From Sordaria brevicollis (taxonomy: Eukaryota > Ascomycota > Sordariomycetes > Sordariales > Sordariaceae): a stretch of DNA of 64,000 bases. Shown here piece after piece: positions 22,381-35,033 of this stretch. Under the pieces are notes generated by a model. The model saw nothing but the letters and a program-made list of their open reading frames with translations. It was not told the DNA's origin and made no database searches. Made by a program: the position numbers and the translations under genes. Position 1 is the stretch's first letter, and each line of letters begins with the position of its first letter. The stretch covers positions 3,038,001-3,102,000 of the forward strand of contig JAUTDP010000007.1 of the NCBI GenBank assembly GCA_033439795.1, given 5' to 3'.

Positions 22381-24888
22381 TTAAGTAATTAGCGTAATAT
22401 ATTCCTCTTTAAGGAAATTTTTAATCCTATTTCTAAAGGTAGAATATAATACGGGAGAGAACCCTAATACCGTATATTATTCTATTGATTAGTCTTTTAA
22501 TATTAATAAATTGTATAACGATTACGGGTACCGTAGCTTCTTCTGTAACTCTATTAATACCCTATATATTAATATTGCCTTTAATATACGTTTAATATAA
22601 TATATTCGGTAGAACGATTTAAAAAACTTTATAATAAATTCTTTTATAATATAGTTAAGCGGCGTAAGAGGTAGCGGTAATAATAATACCGGTGGGTATA
22701 TATTATTAATAGCTTCGTTATTATCGTCGGTAATAAAAGGTAATATAATTAATAGTAGCGTTAAGTACGCTACGGATAGAGAAATAAAAGGTACGCGTAT
22801 ATTAATATATAACGAAGGTAGTAAGTTAACCGCGGCGCGCCTTGCCGCTAAAATTGCGTAATTAATAGGCTCTTTATAGAATATAATTATAAAATATTTA
22901 AATATAATATTTATAAATTCGACGGTTATTATTTTATTAAGTAGAGGAAGCGTTAGAGGGAGACGGTTAGTACTAATGGTAATTGTAAATGTAGCGCTAA
23001 TAATAAATTTAATAGCTATAGAATTATTAATTATATATATTAATAGAGGAGGAGGAGGGGGGGTGAGGTAATAACTATAGGTATAAGGTAGTAATATTGG
23101 TAGGTAAGGGTAGGGAGGAGGATAAAAATATTATTTACTATATTAAAAGGGATTTTTAAATTCCTTTAACGCCATTTATAGAAGGCTTAATATTTCTATA
23201 TAAGTATTACTATTATTATTATTTATATTATTAATAACGTTAATATTAATACCCCCGCCGCGCTTTTAAAATTTTATTACATTAGCGCTATTATTATTAT
23301 TATTATTACCTTTATCGGTAGCGTCCTTATTGATTATTTCCCGTAATATATCCTTTAGTAAATTAGTAGGCGTAGCCTTCTATTACTAAATAGTACGTAT
23401 TTATTTACTAATTTATATAAAGGAAAGGTTGTAATAAATTTTACTCTTATTTATAAAATAATATAATTAATATTTAATAGTTTTATTGTAATTTTTATAT
23501 TTAAAATTTAGTATATACCTTTACGAGTCGTAAAGGTTTCGAAATGCTAAATTGCGTAGCTTTTTACTAATACGCGCTTCCTCTTCTTCGTCCTCTTTTT
23601 TTATTTTAATAATTTCCTTTAATATAATATTCGTTATAATCCATTTACTTATCCCTTTATCCCTAATATTATTATTAAAAATACGCAAAATTTAAAATAT
23701 TTGGGTAATAGGAATAACCGCTTATATAATTACGAACGGGTTTATAAAGCCGTAGGAAAGAATAGGTATTAATAGGTTAATTATAAAGGGAGTAGGAAGT
23801 ATTAATAATTATATAAAATTAATAAGTAATTTAATTAAGCGAAATTTAAAAGTAATAGTAAAAATATTATATTAATAGTTATAATAAAGGTACGCTTTTA
23901 TAATAGAATTATAATCGAATTTAATATATTTATTAGAAAATTAATTATTTATTATATTATAATTATAGATTATAACGCGGTTCCTATTATTATTATTATA
24001 AATAATAATATTATACGTAACGTTATATAATATAATTTAAAATTTCGTATTAACGGCTATATTATTATTAATAACTTTTTATATATACCCTTTCTATATT
24101 AATAAAATTTCGCCGAGTAGGTTAGTACCGAAATGCTATAAGTAAAGCTTCCCCTTCTCTTATTCGACTTTTATTTCCTTATATATATTACGATTTAAAA
24201 TAGTAGGAGGTTTATTATAAGAATTAATAAAGTAAGATTTAATAATTATAAATTCTATTTATATAATTAGCGGGTAAGTAAGCGTAGTAAGGATTACGGC
24301 CTTACGGCGTTGGTTTATAATCGAGGGAAGGGTTATAACCTATTTAATTAACGAAATTAAATCGATATCTTTATTATTAAAATAAATAAACGAAGTGTCG
24401 AAAGTATTTTTAATAAGCGTTAAACGGATAGGGAATTTTTAATCTTATTCGTTTTCGTCGTTAAAGTCGGAAATATTATCAATACCGTTAAAGATTTCAA
24501 TAAATTCGTCGGTTACTTTAAGGGGGGAGGAGGGTAGCGGGTCGTTATCGGTTTCGACTTTTAATTTTAAGGTAGGGTCCCGGGCCTTCTCCTTCCCTTT
24601 CTTAATAGCGGTAGGCTTCTTAAACGCGGCTTTCTTTTTAAGTATAATTTTCTTTTTAAGCGCGGCTCTCTTCTTAGGAGTAGCCTTATTCTTAATTTTA
24701 AATAAATTAGCGATAACCTCCTCTATTTTAATTAAAATACAATTCTTTTTCTTAGGGCGGGTAAAGGTACGTTATAAAATTAATAGGGTTCTAAGATTAA
24801 TTTAATCCTTATTAAAGTAGATTGAAGTAATATTACCGCGACGAGTACGCTTTTTAGATTAGGTTTTAAAGATAGATTTAGGTAATAT
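22381..24888 (-). pseudogene. Dead second gene of the transposon, about 835 codons, function unknown
   Basis: A single minus-strand frame runs from about 24888 (ATA, perhaps mutated from ATG) to about 22381, interrupted only by stops, many of them TAA/TAG where CAA/CAG (Gln) would fit. Staying in frame for over 800 codons in such AT-rich sequence argues for a former gene. The N-terminal 200 residues are strongly basic, with SKKRTRRG, RPKKKN and TPKKRAALKKK followed by further Lys/Ala/Pro repeats, then an acidic stretch (DNISDFNDENE). The middle holds KEDEEEEARISKKLRNLAFRNLYDS, followed by an Asn-rich and a Pro-rich part. I recognise no domain. The frame could extend to about 22200 if the stop at 22381 was a Gln codon. 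It converges on the transposase, about 440 bp from its end. Confidence 0.6.
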
Positions 24889-25030
24889 TGTAATAAAAAA
24901 AATAATAAAGATATTTAATAATAATAGCGATATTGTTTATTTACTTTTTATAATAAAAATGTAGTTATTGGGCTTCGATTCTGTATAGAAACGGTTGAAA
25001 ACGAATAAGATTTACGATTTTTACGAGGTT

Positions 25031-25097
25031 GTGTAGTTGTGTGCGGTGTGTACACACCCCCTCACGCCAAGACTGTCAAGGTGTTTGAGTCCGGGAA
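25031..25097 (-). repeat. Right terminal inverted repeat of the transposon
   Basis: Inverted copy of 20645-20711. One of the two differences is a CA-to-TA change inside the central palindrome (GTGTGTACACAC here), a RIP-type transition. The outer end is followed directly by TA. Confidence 0.93.
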
Positions 25098-25197
25098 TAT
25101 TACTGTCCAACTACGAATCGTAGTTTTCCAAAACTTTATACTGCTCAAACAATTCCGTTCTTCCACTACCGCACAACGTTTACCTGAGGGATGACAT

Positions 25198-25455
25198 CTA
25201 TCTCGATCTCATCCCGCCAATCACTGGACATACACATTCGGAGGAAAATGGGTCAACCTCGAACCTCGAGCCACATTTTGCTTTGAATCCCATTATACTT
25301 TCAACTTGGTCGATGTCGTTTGCCGCATTAACAGACAAAGCCAACGCAATCACCCCGCTCACAATGCCGATAACCGTCTTTCCATGATATCTTTTTCTCC
25401 GCCGACCCTTGACTGAAATTGATATCGTCGTATTTGCTAGGTCATGAAGTTCCAC
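25198..25455 (-). other. 85-codon open frame beside the transposon, possible exon or remnant
   Basis: The frame has no ATG at its 5' end (it opens with GTG) and a stop at 25198-25200. It reads as a basic segment (VKGRRRKRYHGK), one likely membrane helix (TVIGIVSGVIALALSV), then a short Cys-containing tail. It could be the last exon of a gene truncated near the transposon, or chance. I see no upstream exon that I can support. Confidence 0.2.
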
Positions 25456-28203
25456 CCCTCACTTGCGCGGAAGCTTGGTAGAAAAGCACACCAAAACCGT
25501 ATCGGTATAGGATGCGCTTGAGTTCTCCTGGATTTGATGTGTAAACGGTCTGAAAACCCGGTCAGCAGGATACACCAAGCGTATTCGTACACCTGAGTCT
25601 CATATCAGCAGGTATCGAAGAGCAAAAGGAAAAACGTGTCGTGGCTCATCACAGAAAAGCGTGTTACAGATCAAGGATGGCAGCTGAGTGGCGCCGAACA
25701 ACAGGATCCTCCCAACTGCGGTGCAACACCAAAAAATTATTTTTAAAGCACCAATTGCTCGTTGGACGAGACAACCTCCTTCCAGATGCTGCCCCTTGCG
25801 GCTTTGCTAATAAGTGTGAACAAGATGAGAACAGCAGCCACCAACCAACGACCCGGATCAACCTCGAGATCTGTCACTCCGAGGCAGAGCATGCCGGTAT
25901 GGCAGGACACCGCCTCAGGCCTACGTTGAGGCTCGAGCTATCAGAAACGAGCTCGCAGATCAGAGGTATCGCCAAATCTACAATCATCAAGATATCGTGG
26001 TCTACGCACCTTCCTCTAATACCGAACCCAACCGCACTTGTGGGCTCTCATCTGCAACGAGCCTCGTGGCGTTGATACGACGCATACATTGAGTGTTGCT
26101 TCGGGTCAGCATCCGGCATCATTCGTTGTGAATTGCCCCGCCTCCGGCTCAAAAGATTTACTGCAAACATCGCCGCCAATCCTCTCGTTTAGCGGCCAGC
26201 TCATGTCGATCTCCATCTCCCACTCGGCCTTGTTGTAGGGCATTTCCTATGCGTTGCGAATTGCTTCATGGCAGCTAGGTTTGCATGGCTTGCTCTAGAC
26301 TTCGGTGAAACCTAAAAGACCAAAGGATTTCTGGAGACCAGACACTGGCTGTTGGTAAGTTAGAAAGGGTGCCAAGACGCCTAGAGACTACTTAAGATCG
26401 TGTTTGTAGTTGTTCTCGCCTTCTCAAGCGCCGCATCTCGAAACTCTTTCCATTCATCAACGACCAACAGCAAAGATGATGATTCACGATCACCTTCCCT
26501 TTCTTTCCTCCCCGGTATGCAATTGTTTGTGGCACGGCATCACAAGAAACTCTTCATTCATTCAGCTTACAGCCAAGCCTAAGGACAGACAGACCAGCAT
26601 AACGCATGGCTTTGCCGCCCAGAAAAAAAGTTGCCCTGCGCTGTGGTGTAACTTACCGTACTTGGGGCCCACCGTCCGCGGTCCTCAACCTATAATTCTC
26701 CGCACCGCAGGTATACATACCCTACCGGTGGCTACGTATGTACCACCATAACCATAGACACCACCGGCACCGAGCCACCGACCTCCTCAAAAAGGGACAT
26801 CTCCATCCATCCAAAGTTCCCCAGGAAGGTCTTATTAGGTTGTTCCTATACCGAATGTCCACTAACCTTAACTCTTGTTGCTTTGACGTAACGTTGCGCC
26901 AATGTATGGTACGTATTGCAACCGAACCGAACAGCAGCTTTCTCCTCTAATACGTAGCAGTCCGTCAAGCCACGATGGCTTGAGGTTGGGTTTGGTGATC
27001 CGAAGAAGTGATAGAAGATACCTCCAAAGCATTCTACGTGTTGGGACATCACGCCTCTACACTCCTAACCCGCATCATATCCTCACACACATGGCGGCAC
27101 TGTAACAGAAACAACAAATACCCACCAAAGAAACAAGGGACAAAGGTTTCAGCAACAATTACGGGTCATCCGTCACAGACGGGATCGTTCATCTGGCCCA
27201 AGGGTCAGTCAGTCCCTTTCAGCAGCTCTTCCCGCTGCTTCTCGCCAACTGAACAAAAAGCGGCAAAACAAAAATGTTTCAGAAACAAGCACAGCAAAGA
27301 CTGAGTAGTCGCCCTGGAAGAGCCCAGCCGAGTACAGTACCTAGTTACTCGTGAATACCTACATACCTCTGAATGTACGAGACTTCCACTTCCCGCTCCT
27401 CCTCCTTACGTAGTGCGTACGGAGGGTTACATCCCTTCCATCTTTTTGCTGTGGCTTTCGTTTTAGTCCGTGGTCCGATCGATATCCTTCTATGTACCTA
27501 CACTACTAGCCTTTTCTTCTCTACATACAAGCCTCTTCTTTGTCCATTGTCTTTCTCGACTCGAGAACATGGAGGCTTTTGCCAGGAATCAGTTGAATGT
27601 ACCTATTACTCCGTCCTGGTGTCAGCAATCCCCATTGTACTGGTACTGCCCCATCCAGCTGAATGGATGGCGAGCGGCTGTGATCTGTGATCCACCGAGT
27701 CGCCGCTCGAGTTCTAGTCTCCATCATCCCCATCATCCCAATATCTGGCACTCGCTCGTTCGTTGTTCAGTTGCATCACATCTTTCTCGCATGTTTCTTT
27801 CTTAGTGTATCACTGTTGGTTACTAGCTACCTACACTCAGTTACTTACCTGCCAACCATTCAGTCCCGCCCAACGAGGACCATCGACCAACAGCCCCAGA
27901 GGTTAGGTAACCTGGACTTCTAAGCTGCATGTTAGAGAGAGAGGTCGGGCGCATGCAGGTTTCGCTTTTCGACAGAGACAAGACAGAGACAAGACAAGAC
28001 GACAGGATGTGGTTGGTTGGCCCATCCATGATCCATCCCGTCTCTACCTTACCTGCTGCTGTGTAGCAACACCAACAACAAGGGGCGGGCCTTCGGGGGT
28101 CACCACCATCCATTGAAATCGCATCTAGACACCCCTGTCTGATTGGTCACCAGCCATTCTTACGTTGAAAGGTTCAACCGCTTTTCGGATGATCACTTTC
28201 TCA

Positions 28204-28217
28204 TCCAATATATAAAA
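28204..28217 (+). promoter_or_regulatory. CCAAT/TATA-like core promoter of the GH20 gene
   Basis: CCAATATATAAAA lies about 255 bases before the start codon of the hexosaminidase gene and is followed by a pyrimidine-rich stretch. The TATA-like part is 28211-28217. Its role is inferred from position and sequence only. Confidence 0.4.
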
Positions 28218-28470
28218 CCCAGGCCGCTGCCTTCTTCGCCCTTTCAGTCTGTTTACCAAGTTTTGGCCCCTTGCATAACGTTCTTGCGAAGGGAGTATAA
28301 TCTGGGGTGTCGTCCTCCACTTACACCAACCTTGTACCTACGGTTCAGGTCGTTCGTGCCCGATACTTGCGTCACCTCATACATCGTGGCTGCACCCTTT
28401 CAATAATCGAGACCCTCGAAAACGATTTCAACAGAAGCTCACAAAACCTTCAACCGATTATCATCGAGAG

Positions 28471-30422
28471 ATGGTATTCACGCCATCACTGAGGCTGCTT
28501 GCAGTCTCGGTCGTTGCCCTCATCGAGCCGGTATCCGCAATATGGCCGGCACCGCAGACCTTCACCAAGGGCAACTCGAGCCTGTACCTGCATCAGAATA
28601 TCAACATCACCTATAACGGAGAACCTGTAAGGCTCTCAATTCTCCCCTCTTCTTTCACCTCTTTCTCCTCCACTTCACCCAATAATAATGTGTGCGGACC
28701 TGATGGTCCAGGCTATGAGGGCCGATTTACTGAGACACCAGCGCAACAACAGCTTGCCTACACCGCAGAGTACCCCGCCTCGAGCTTGAGCAACAAGGAG
28801 ATCGTCACGGCCGGCGTCTCGCGCGCCCTAGGCTCCATCTTCTCCAAGAACTTTGTGCCTTGGATGCTACAGCCCCGCGGAAAGCTGTCCGAGTTCGAGC
28901 CCGATGTGTACAAGGGCCAGAAGTGGATCAAGTCCCTCGAGATTGTCCAGACCAAGAATGCCAACACCACCTTCAAACCCGCACTGGCCGGTGAGATCAG
29001 CGAGGAGTACAGCCTCACTCTCAGTGCCGAGGGCGACGTCAAGCTGACGGCTGAGTCCTACATCGGCGTGCTTCATGGCCTCGAGACCTTTACCCAGCTG
29101 TTTTACCAGCACTCGACCGGCACCTCGTGGTACACACCGTACGCGCCTGTCGAGATCAAGGACAAGCCCAAGTACCCGCATCGCGGCATCTTGCTCGATG
29201 TTGCGCGCACCTTCATGCCTGTCAAGAACATCCTGCGGACTATTGACGGTATGGCCTCCAGCAAGTTGAACCGTTTGCACATCCACGTCACGGACTCGCA
29301 GTCCTGGCCGCTCCAGATTATCTCCATGCCTGAGGTGGCCGAAAAGGGCGCCTACCACCCAAGCCAGACGTATTCGCCCGCCGACATCGACAACATCCAG
29401 AAGTATGGCGCTCTTCGAGGTGTGCAGGTGTACTTAGAGATCGACATGCCGGGTCATATCGGGTCCGTGTCGCTCTCGCACCCGCATATCATCGTCGCGT
29501 ACGATCAGTGGCCGTATCAATGGTACTGCGCTGAGCCTCCTTGCGGTGCCTTCAAGCTCAACAACACTGGGGTCGACGAGTTCCTCGGAAAGCTCTGGGA
29601 CGACTTGCTGCCCCGTGTCGCTCCGTACTCTGCCTACTTCCACACCGGCGGAGACGAGCTCAACAGGAATGACTCGATGTTGGACGAGGGCATCAAGTCG
29701 AATGATACCGAGGTGTTGCGTCCGCTGCTTCAGGCGTTCGTCGACAAGCAGCACGAGCGCATTCGGAAGCAGGGCCTGACACCCCTCACCTGGGAGGAAA
29801 TTCCGATCGAGTGGAATGTCAACATCGGCAAGGACGTCGTAGTACAGACGTGGCTTGGATCGGAGTCGGTCAAGAACTTAACCAGCAGAGGCCACAAGGT
29901 TATCGACAGCAATTACAACTTCTGGGTAAGTGAAAATATTGGGGGATAAGAAAGCAAGGCAACATGGGCTAACAAATACCGAAAACACAGTATCTCGACT
30001 GCGGCCGTGGGCAATGGCTTAACTTCGATAACCCCGGGTATGCCGCCTTCTCGCCGTTCCTCGACTGGTGCAACCCCTACAAGCCCTGGCGCCACGTCTA
30101 TTCTTACGACCCAGCTGCCAACCTGACCGAGGAGGAGGCTAAGCTTGTGCTCGGCGGCGAAGTGGCCGTGTGGGCTGAGTCCATTGACCCTATCACCCTC
30201 GACACCATCATCTGGCCGCGAGCTGCCGTTGCTGGAGAGGTCCTCTGGTCCGGACGTATCGACCCGGCCACGGGCCAGAATCGGACGCAGCTCGATGCGG
30301 CACCGAGACTGTCGGAGCTCAGGGAGCGCTTGGTCGCCAGGGGCGTGCAGTCATCTTCCGTACACATGACGTGGTGCACGCAGGATCCGACGGGTAAGGC
30401 GTGCGAGTTCCCGTTGGTTTGA
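28471..30422 (+). CDS. Secreted beta-N-acetylhexosaminidase, GH20
   Basis: Removes terminal N-acetylglucosamine/galactosamine from chitin oligomers and glycans, outside the cell. A signal peptide is clear (MVFTPSLRLLAVSVVALIEPVSA), followed by the N-terminal GH20 'WPAPQTF' region. The catalytic Asp-Glu pair is in HTGGDELNRND at codons 391-401 of the continuous frame. LDVARTFMPVKNILRTIDGM and WLGSESVKNL are further family segments, and YLDCGRGQWL opens the last exon. Exons are 28471-29925 and 29991-30422. A further intron at 28627-28752 (126 nt, GTAAGG donor, CAG acceptor, stopless, multiple of three) is likely, because the 42 residues it would encode look unlike the family; removing it gives 586 residues, a typical length. 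Confidence 0.92.
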
Positions 30423-33244
30423 GAGCGGAGAGCTGCGTGGTCACTTTAACCGTGCCGTTTGCGGGACATGGATGAGCTGATTCAAATTGGGAGCGACTGC
30501 TGTTCTTTCATTTCACGCGTACTATGAGATGAGGCGAGCCTTTTGCGTGGTTTTTTTTCTTCGAGCTGTGAACATATGTTAGTGATAGTCGGTTATCTGA
30601 ACTTTTGAGTACCAGCATGTGCCAGAGAGTTTCCGTGATATCTGTTTATTCACCTCTACTTCAGCTGGACCATAAGGTTTCATATGTCGAGGTGGTTCCA
30701 TGGTTCTGCGCTGCTTGCACTAGCTCAGATGACAGGTAGAGTAAGAAGTTTTGAGCCTGAAAACCCGTCAACGTATTCTAAGCAGCCGTGCTTCTGCCTA
30801 GTCGACGTTCGGGCTGTTCACCGGGGTCGGGATGATCCCGAAGTTGCCAACTAACATGGTCAAAAACAGTCGGGGTCTGCAGCGCCCAGCCTCATGGAAG
30901 CGATCATCTGAAGTTCTGGATCTGAAGGTTGGTGGGGTATAGCAGTCAAGGAGGCATCCATCTGTGACAGCGGTTCTTGAGTCCTTGCTTGCCTTCATTT
31001 GTGATGTGTTGATGTCTGATGGTGTTGAATGCTGGTGTCACGGGGTTAAGAGATAAAGACAGCTCCCAGCGAGGTTGGACCGCGGACCTGAAGGCACGGG
31101 TAGGGAATCGGTGCAGAGGAACATCTCGGCCGAGAATTTTTTTGATCTGACAGCGAATCGACTGGGTGAAATTTTGCAGAGTTGTCTCTGCGCTTTCTGA
31201 AAGGCTGGACTCTTTGTGCTGCTTTTCAATCTCAACTGACACTGAAGTGTACCCGAAGGATGCTGAATTGAAGAAGCAAGCAGGTCATAAAATCATAGGA
31301 CGGAAGGAAGTATGGGGTAAATGGGTCTGAGAAGCGCGTGTATCCACTTGAGATTCGGCCGCCCGCCAATCTGCTTCCGCTGTGGAGTAGCAGATCACGT
31401 TTTGCGGAGGATTTTTTGTGGAGGGGTAAGGAACTAAGGATCGTACCTGGCAGTCTGACGCCGGCCTTTTTGGCATTTGCAGATGCCCGCCTGTCTTCCC
31501 TTTCGCAGTTCAAGCCGCTACAATCCGCCCATCAAACCTCTTACATTTCCCTTTTCTGGAGTAACGATTCTTGGAATAGAGGTAATGAGACACCATTTGC
31601 CTACAGGATAGAGGGAATACAAAAGCGCCACAAACACACACTCGGGGTCCTGGTACGTGGCGGACACTCAGATGTACGATGCTGTGCAGACCGGTATCTG
31701 CGGTAGCACCAGAGCCTGTACTACCATACAATAGTATATGGACTCCATAGTGCAAGAAGCCATCCTTTTGACGACTCGATTCAAAGTGCTTACCTCAGAG
31801 AGTTGACCATGCTGGCGGCCGCTGCCGTAATGAGGCTCCCACCATCAAGCTTCTTGGCGGTGGAACTCTCGTCACGTTAGTTGACGTCGTGCAACGGCCC
31901 GACGGATAGAAACAACGCGCCGAACGTATAACTGCGAATCGGTGTTTGACACCGGCATGGGGTTGAACCGTCCGGATTGATATGACAGCGACAATGGGAG
32001 ACCGACCCGCGGAGCCCGCTCACAGCCGCGATCATCGGGACCCCGGATCTACAAAGTCTGTGTCCGACACTAAACAGAAAGGGCGAGTCGCCCTTGATGC
32101 TACACAGGCAAGGAAAGTTCCACCGTCCCTCCTGCGCCGTGTGGCCGTCGCACGTCTCGCTTGTACGCGAACTGGGAAGTGCGGATTGACCATTGCGCCG
32201 TTTCTTGTTAGGTTTGTCCGTCCTGATCATTTCCCCTCTTTCAGATCTTCTCGGCGGAAACAGGAGAGCCTCGGCACTGCCTGCCATTCCTAGCCAAACT
32301 CAAAGAAACTGAAGGTGCAATTGGACATTAATGCAAATCACAGGCCACGAATGTCCAATCACTTGGACCGTGCGGTTTGGCCTACTGATCAACCTTCATT
32401 GACTTTCCTGCTCGACCGGCAAGCTCTCGATTCCCACCACAATGGACATCACCACCCTCCATGTCCTCGAGGCTTTCACGTCCTCCTCCAATGGCCTGCT
32501 TTGTACTATGCTGCGGGGTCTAATGGGCTCATGACGTCCAAACCTGTATCACCGATGGGTGTCCGCTTGTCAAGGTGTCCAATATCCTCGTTGTGACCAA
32601 CAGCATAGCCATGAGGTGATGCTATACGTACAAGGGTGAGGAGGAGGAGGAGGAGGAGGGGGTTTTCGGGATCATTCCGTCGGAATGGTTCCAGTACGCT
32701 TCCATCCAAAAATGCGCAAAAAGTGTCTCAGACTCAATGGGAACATCACGTTGGCGTGTTTGGATAATATCCGAACCTGGGGTTACTTGACATACCCCCA
32801 TGTTTCCAAGACCTGCTTCCCCTCGTCTTTGTATTCACAAGCTATTACTACTCCGTTCACCCCGGCCTGCCACCTTTGCACCTAGACGTAGTGTCTGGCT
32901 AGGGTGGTATGCTTCCGCTTGGCTGCAGAGGAGGCATTGTGGTATTCCCGACTACGACAGAGATCTACTACGTTAAAGAGAATTTGATGCCCCTCCACTT
33001 TCCTGTATTCTTTCTCTTTTCTGTATCAACTTCCCTTTTTCTTTGAATACATCTCACACAGTGGAGTGATCTCGCCGAGTCTCACTCGCTTCTGCGTATA
33101 TACCCTCAACCTTTCCATTATACTTTGTATTCAACTTTATTGGAGCTGTGATCCACGCTTCTACGAACCTCAAGAACCCTTTGTCTCCCTTACAGCGGAG
33201 GAGAGGCTTTTGAGCCTACTCTCATACCACCAGACACCGTCAAG
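30423..33244. other. Intergenic between GH20 and P450 genes
   Basis: 2.8 kb between two plus-strand genes; the distal part should hold the P450 promoter. No frame resembles a gene. A (GAG)n microsatellite lies near 32637-32660. A TATATA-like word sits at about 33097-33102, roughly 145 bases before the P450 start. Confidence 0.55.
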
Positions 33245-35033
33245 ATGGGCTTGGTCGAAGTTCTTGCAGGGAATCTTACCCTGAAGAATACCCCAATCAT
33301 CCTTGGAGGCCTAGTCCTCGGTTTGATTGTCCTCAGGCACTTGCAGATAGCATGGCAAAATTTCAGAATCAACAGGATGGGCTTGCGGCCTCCTAGGATC
33401 CGGGACACTGGACTTTATGGTGGGTAGTATCCCTTTAGCCGCCACAAAGTCCATGATGCTGACTACTCTATAGGCACCAAGTTCATCAGGACCACCATCA
33501 AGATGGCTGCTGAGCACGCAAATCTCCAGTTCTGGCAGAACATGTTCAAGAGCATCGGCAGATACACTGGCGAGGTTAGGGTTGTTGGTCGTCGAATTGT
33601 GTTCACCTCGGAGCCCGAAAACATCAAGGCCATCCTGGCCACCCAGTTCGGAGAATACGGCAAGGGCGAAGGCTTCCATCGGGAGTGGAAGGATTTCTTG
33701 GGTGATAGCATCTTCACGACCGACGGCGATATCTGGCACGCCAGCCGTCAACTCATTCGCCCCCAGTTCATCAAGGACCGTGTCAGTGACCTGGACTGTT
33801 TCGAGAATCATATGCAGATGCTTTTCAAGACGATTGCCAATGGAGGAGCCCTAAATGGTGAAGATCAGCTGGTTGATATGGAAGCTGGTAACGGAAAGCC
33901 GGTCGATATTAGCGACCTTTTCTTTCGTTACACCCTGGACGCGGCCACCGATTTCCTTCTGGGCAAGGATATCAAGTCGTTGAGGTTTGTCCCACCCAGT
34001 GGCTCTTCTCATTCATGTTAGGATGCTGACAGAAACATAGCACCCCTGTACAACCATTTGCGGATGCGTTCCAGGAGGTCCAACGAGTACAAAGTATCAT
34101 CGCCCGCGCCGGACCCCTCAACGGTCTTGTGCCAAGAAAGACTTTCTGGGAAGGAATGAAGGTCATCGACGAAACTATCAACTTCTACATTGAGCGCGCC
34201 CTCAGACTTGACGACGAGGAGCTTGCGAGCAAGTCCAAGGGAGACGAGGGCTACACTTTCTTGCACGCCCTTGCTGGTTTCACCAAGAACCGCCAAGTCT
34301 TGCACGACCAGCTGATGGCTGTCCTCCTTGCCGGACGTGACACGACCGCTTGCACCCTCTCATGGACCATTTACGAGCTCGCCCGCCATCCCGAAGCTGT
34401 GGCGAAGCTCCGCGCCGAGATCCTCTCCGTTGTCGGACCTGACCGCGCTCCCACATATGACGACCTCAAGAGCATGAAGTACCTCCAGAATGTCATGAAC
34501 GAGACTCTGAGATTGTACCCCGTAGTGCCTTTCAAGTAAGGCTCTTCAAAACCCCGTTTCTTCACAAGATGCATCTCTTACTAACCCTTGCTTTCTACAA
34601 CAGTGTACGGATGGCCCTCAAGGATACCACCCTTCCCCGTGGTGGTGGCCCTGATGGCTCGCAGCCCATTGCCATTCTCAAGGATACGCCCATTGGCTAC
34701 AGCACTCTCGTCATGCAACGCCGTCCCGATCTCTACCCTCCCGTCAGCGAGAAGTTCCCAGACGTCGAGACCTTCTCCCCAGACCGGTGGTTCCACTGGC
34801 AGCCTAAGCCGTGGCAGTATATTCCATTTAACGGTGGCCCGCGTATTTGCATCGGCCAGCAATTCGCTCTCACTGAGATGGGATACGTGCTCACGCGGTT
34901 GTTCCAGCGATATGATCGTGTTGTGAGCTACATGGATGAGATTGATGGAGGCAAGCCGAGGATGAAGAGTGATATTGTGTTGATGCCGGGTGATGGAGTC
35001 AAGGTTGCGTTCTTTGAGGCGAAGCGGAAATGA
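33245..35033 (+). CDS. Cytochrome P450, CYP52-like (alkane/fatty-acid hydroxylase type)
   Basis: Membrane-bound haem monooxygenase of the endoplasmic reticulum. Exons 33245-33419, 33474-33984, 34041-34535 and 34604-35033 join to 537 codons (536 residues). There is an N-terminal membrane anchor (PIILGGLVLGLIVLRHL). The I-helix oxygen-binding motif AGRDTTA is at 326-332, the K-helix ETLR at 383-386, and the haem-ligand motif FNGGPRICIGQQ has Cys at 476. The FxGGPRICIGQQFALTEMGY block and the overall length match the CYP52 clan, whose members omega-hydroxylate alkanes and fatty acids; the actual substrate here cannot be told from sequence. Its 3' end lies 241 bases from that of the convergent aminotransferase. 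Confidence 0.93.

Larger units (their letters stand above)
20645..25097. mobile_element. RIP-mutated two-gene Tc1/mariner-superfamily transposon, 4,453 bp
   Basis: Bounded by 67-bp terminal inverted repeats (20645-20711 and 25031-25097) that differ at only two positions, without gaps. TA directly flanks both ends (20643-20644 and 25098-25099), as expected for a Tc1/mariner target-site duplication. The interior from about 20760 to 25000 is saturated with TA-rich words such as TATTAATAAT, with no surviving ATG-started frame of even 60 codons, consistent with RIP. Reading through the stops shows two convergent degenerate genes: a transposase (20882-21940, +) and a long unknown gene (about 24888-22381, -). 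Neither shows a frameshift. RIP needs duplicated DNA, so other copies have probably existed in this genome. The superfamily assignment rests on the catalytic-domain words and the TA flanks. Confidence 0.88.
25098..28470. other. Long intergenic region upstream of GH20 gene
   Basis: About 3.4 kb between the transposon and the hexosaminidase start. Composition returns sharply to normal after 25100. Many short frames overlap, but none resembles a family. One 85-codon frame at 25198-25455 is listed separately. The proximal part is pyrimidine-rich and carries a CCAAT/TATA-like stretch near 28204-28217. Confidence 0.55.

Noticed and set aside
20700..25070. Centromere-like or isochore AT block
   Set aside because: Terminal inverted repeats, TA flanks and recognisable transposase words show a single RIP-mutated element instead.
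33097..33102. TATATA word as P450 core promoter
   Set aside because: Too short and unsupported by neighbouring elements to list as a feature.
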